DNA of 56,005 nucleotides from Pseudomonadota bacterium (lineage in GTDB: Bacteria; Pseudomonadota; Alphaproteobacteria; Rhodobacterales; Rhodobacteraceae): NCBI GenBank assembly GCA_018240425.1, contig JAFEFU010000002.1, forward strand, positions 1-56,005. Direction: 5' to 3'. Every line of letters starts with the position of its first letter. Position 1 is the stretch's first letter. Shown here piece after piece: positions 55,466-56,005 of the stretch. Both the position numbers and the translations under genes were made by a program. The notes beneath the pieces were generated by a model. That model saw nothing but the letters and a program-made list of their open reading frames with translations, was not told the origin of the DNA and did no database searches.

Positions 55466-55840
55466 ATGGACAAGAGTCGAGTCCTCGCGGCGCTGGCGGC
55501 CCTGGCCCATGAAACCCGGCTGGACCTCGTGCGCCTCTTGGTCGGCGTCGCGCCGGAAGGGCTGGCCCAGGGCGAGATCGCGCGGCGGCTTTCGGTCACG
55601 GCCTCGGGGCTTGCCTTCCATCTCGCGCAGCTTGAACAGGCGGGCCTTGTCCGCGCCCGCAGGCAGTCGCGCCATGTCTTCTATGCCGCCGACACCGCCT
55701 GCATCGGCGCGGTGCTGGGCTATGTGCTGCGCGACTGCTGCCAGTCGCATCCCGAAGTGTCCGACTGCTGCCGGCGCACGGCCGAAGGCCGGGGCGCCCC
55801 CGGCGACAAGCGCGGTTCGCCGCCCGGAAGCCAGACGTGA
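55466..55840 (+). CDS. ArsR-family metalloregulator
   Basis: A 124-residue winged-helix repressor: RVLAALAALAHETRLDLVRLL, then the recognition region LAQGEIARRLSVTASGLAFHLAQLEQAGLVRARRQSRHVFYAA. The C-terminal part has paired cysteines in RDCCQSHPEVSDCCRR (about residues 92-107), a probable metal(loid) site different from the classic N-terminal CxC of ArsR. It likely controls the divergent exporter. The weak ribosome-binding site (GAGAT) suggests low expression. Confidence 0.88.
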   Translation: MDKSRVLAALAALAHETRLDLVRLLVGVAPEGLAQGEIARRLSVTASGLAFHLAQLEQAGLVRARRQSRHVFYAADTACIGAVLGYVLRDCCQSHPEVSDCCRRTAEGRGAPGDKRGSPPGSQT

Positions 55841-55919
55841 TCCATGTTCCGGCCCGCCGGACATCCACCGACCACCCTGCCGGCTCAGACGCGTGTCGCC
55901 GGCACGGGAACCTCGGACA

Positions 55920-56005
55920 TCAGTTCCCCGATGGCACCGTGAACACCTGCCCCGGATAGATCAGGTCCGGGTCGCGGATCTGGTCCTTGTTGGCCTCGTA
56001 GACCC
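55920..56005 (-). CDS. LysM-domain protein, C-terminal fragment
   Basis: The frame entering from the right end reads VYEANKDQIRDPDLIYPGQV, then FTVPSGN and a TGA at 55920-55922. This is the second half of a LysM peptidoglycan-binding domain (NxxxIxDPxLIxPGQxxxIP) at a protein C terminus. The rest lies outside the window, so the full protein type is unknown. This is a partial gene. Confidence 0.8.
   Translation of the reverse strand, partial: VYEANKDQIRDPDLIYPGQVFTVPSGN

Overview
This is a high-GC stretch of an alphaproteobacterial chromosome, most likely Rhodobacterales (Rhodobacteraceae/Paracoccaceae). The case rests on the gene set: an hfq-hflX pair, a ccmABCDG block next to yajC-secD-secF, yfgM-bamB-der, DUF6456 and DUF6477 proteins, and RutR-type TetR regulators. 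Intergenic motifs typical of the group and very frequent GTGA/ATGA start-stop overlaps support it. I saw no phage, IS element or CRISPR array.

Layout. 51-3834: tRNA-Gly(CCC), a pcaF-type thiolase, palindromic repeats, ridA, hflX, hfq and a small secreted protein. 3965-16893: an accessory catabolic island for pyrimidine- or hydantoin-type compounds. It has a SsuA/ThiY-like ABC importer (ATPase, two permeases, binding protein), a divergent cupin, a dihydropyrimidinase, a beta-ureidopropionase-type M20 amidohydrolase, an adjacent RutR-like TetR gene with two TGACC-N4-GGTCA operators, an omega-amino acid (beta-alanine):pyruvate aminotransferase and a second RutR-like regulator. The chemistry is coherent: import, ring opening, decarbamoylation, then transamination of the beta-amino acid. 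The first ring-reducing enzyme (PreTA/PydA) is not in the window. The island also holds a ParDE/RelE toxin-antitoxin pair, a broken low-GC gene, a hairpin-rich repeat and three lower-GC genes of unknown function knitted into the operons.

16951-28154: rpsI-rplM, a thioesterase, an enoyl-CoA hydratase/isomerase, an MFS carrier, carboxypeptidase Taq, heme A synthase, a protealysin-like metalloprotease with its emfourin-like inhibitor, a TrmJ-type methyltransferase, a TfoX-N protein, a ThiE/TenI-like protein, and DUF6456 and DUF6477 proteins. 28216-33198: a non-pyrrolysine MttB-family methyltransferase behind a palindromic operator, a small secreted protein, a class V PLP enzyme and an orphan polyamine-type binding protein. 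33302-35826: a DMT exporter, an LpxL-like acyltransferase and a DUF1223 protein. 36077-40513: acnA, whose 3' end is duplicated on either side of a low-GC TM2-domain gene, followed by about 1.1 kb without a recognised gene. That stretch holds two related transcription units with identical terminators, which are candidate sibling small RNAs.

40510-55840: ccmG/D/C/B/A (cytochrome c maturation), a Mth938-like protein, secF-secD-yajC, a trypsin-like protease, serS, der-bamB-yfgM, a ParB-like protein and an Atm1-type ABC exporter divergent from a Cys-rich ArsR repressor. The window ends inside a LysM-domain gene.

Most genes are ordinary. The most interesting signals are the regenerated acnA 3' end flanking the TM2 gene, the two-copy sRNA-like unit, and the unrelated lower-GC genes that start at a GTGA overlap inside the catabolic operons.
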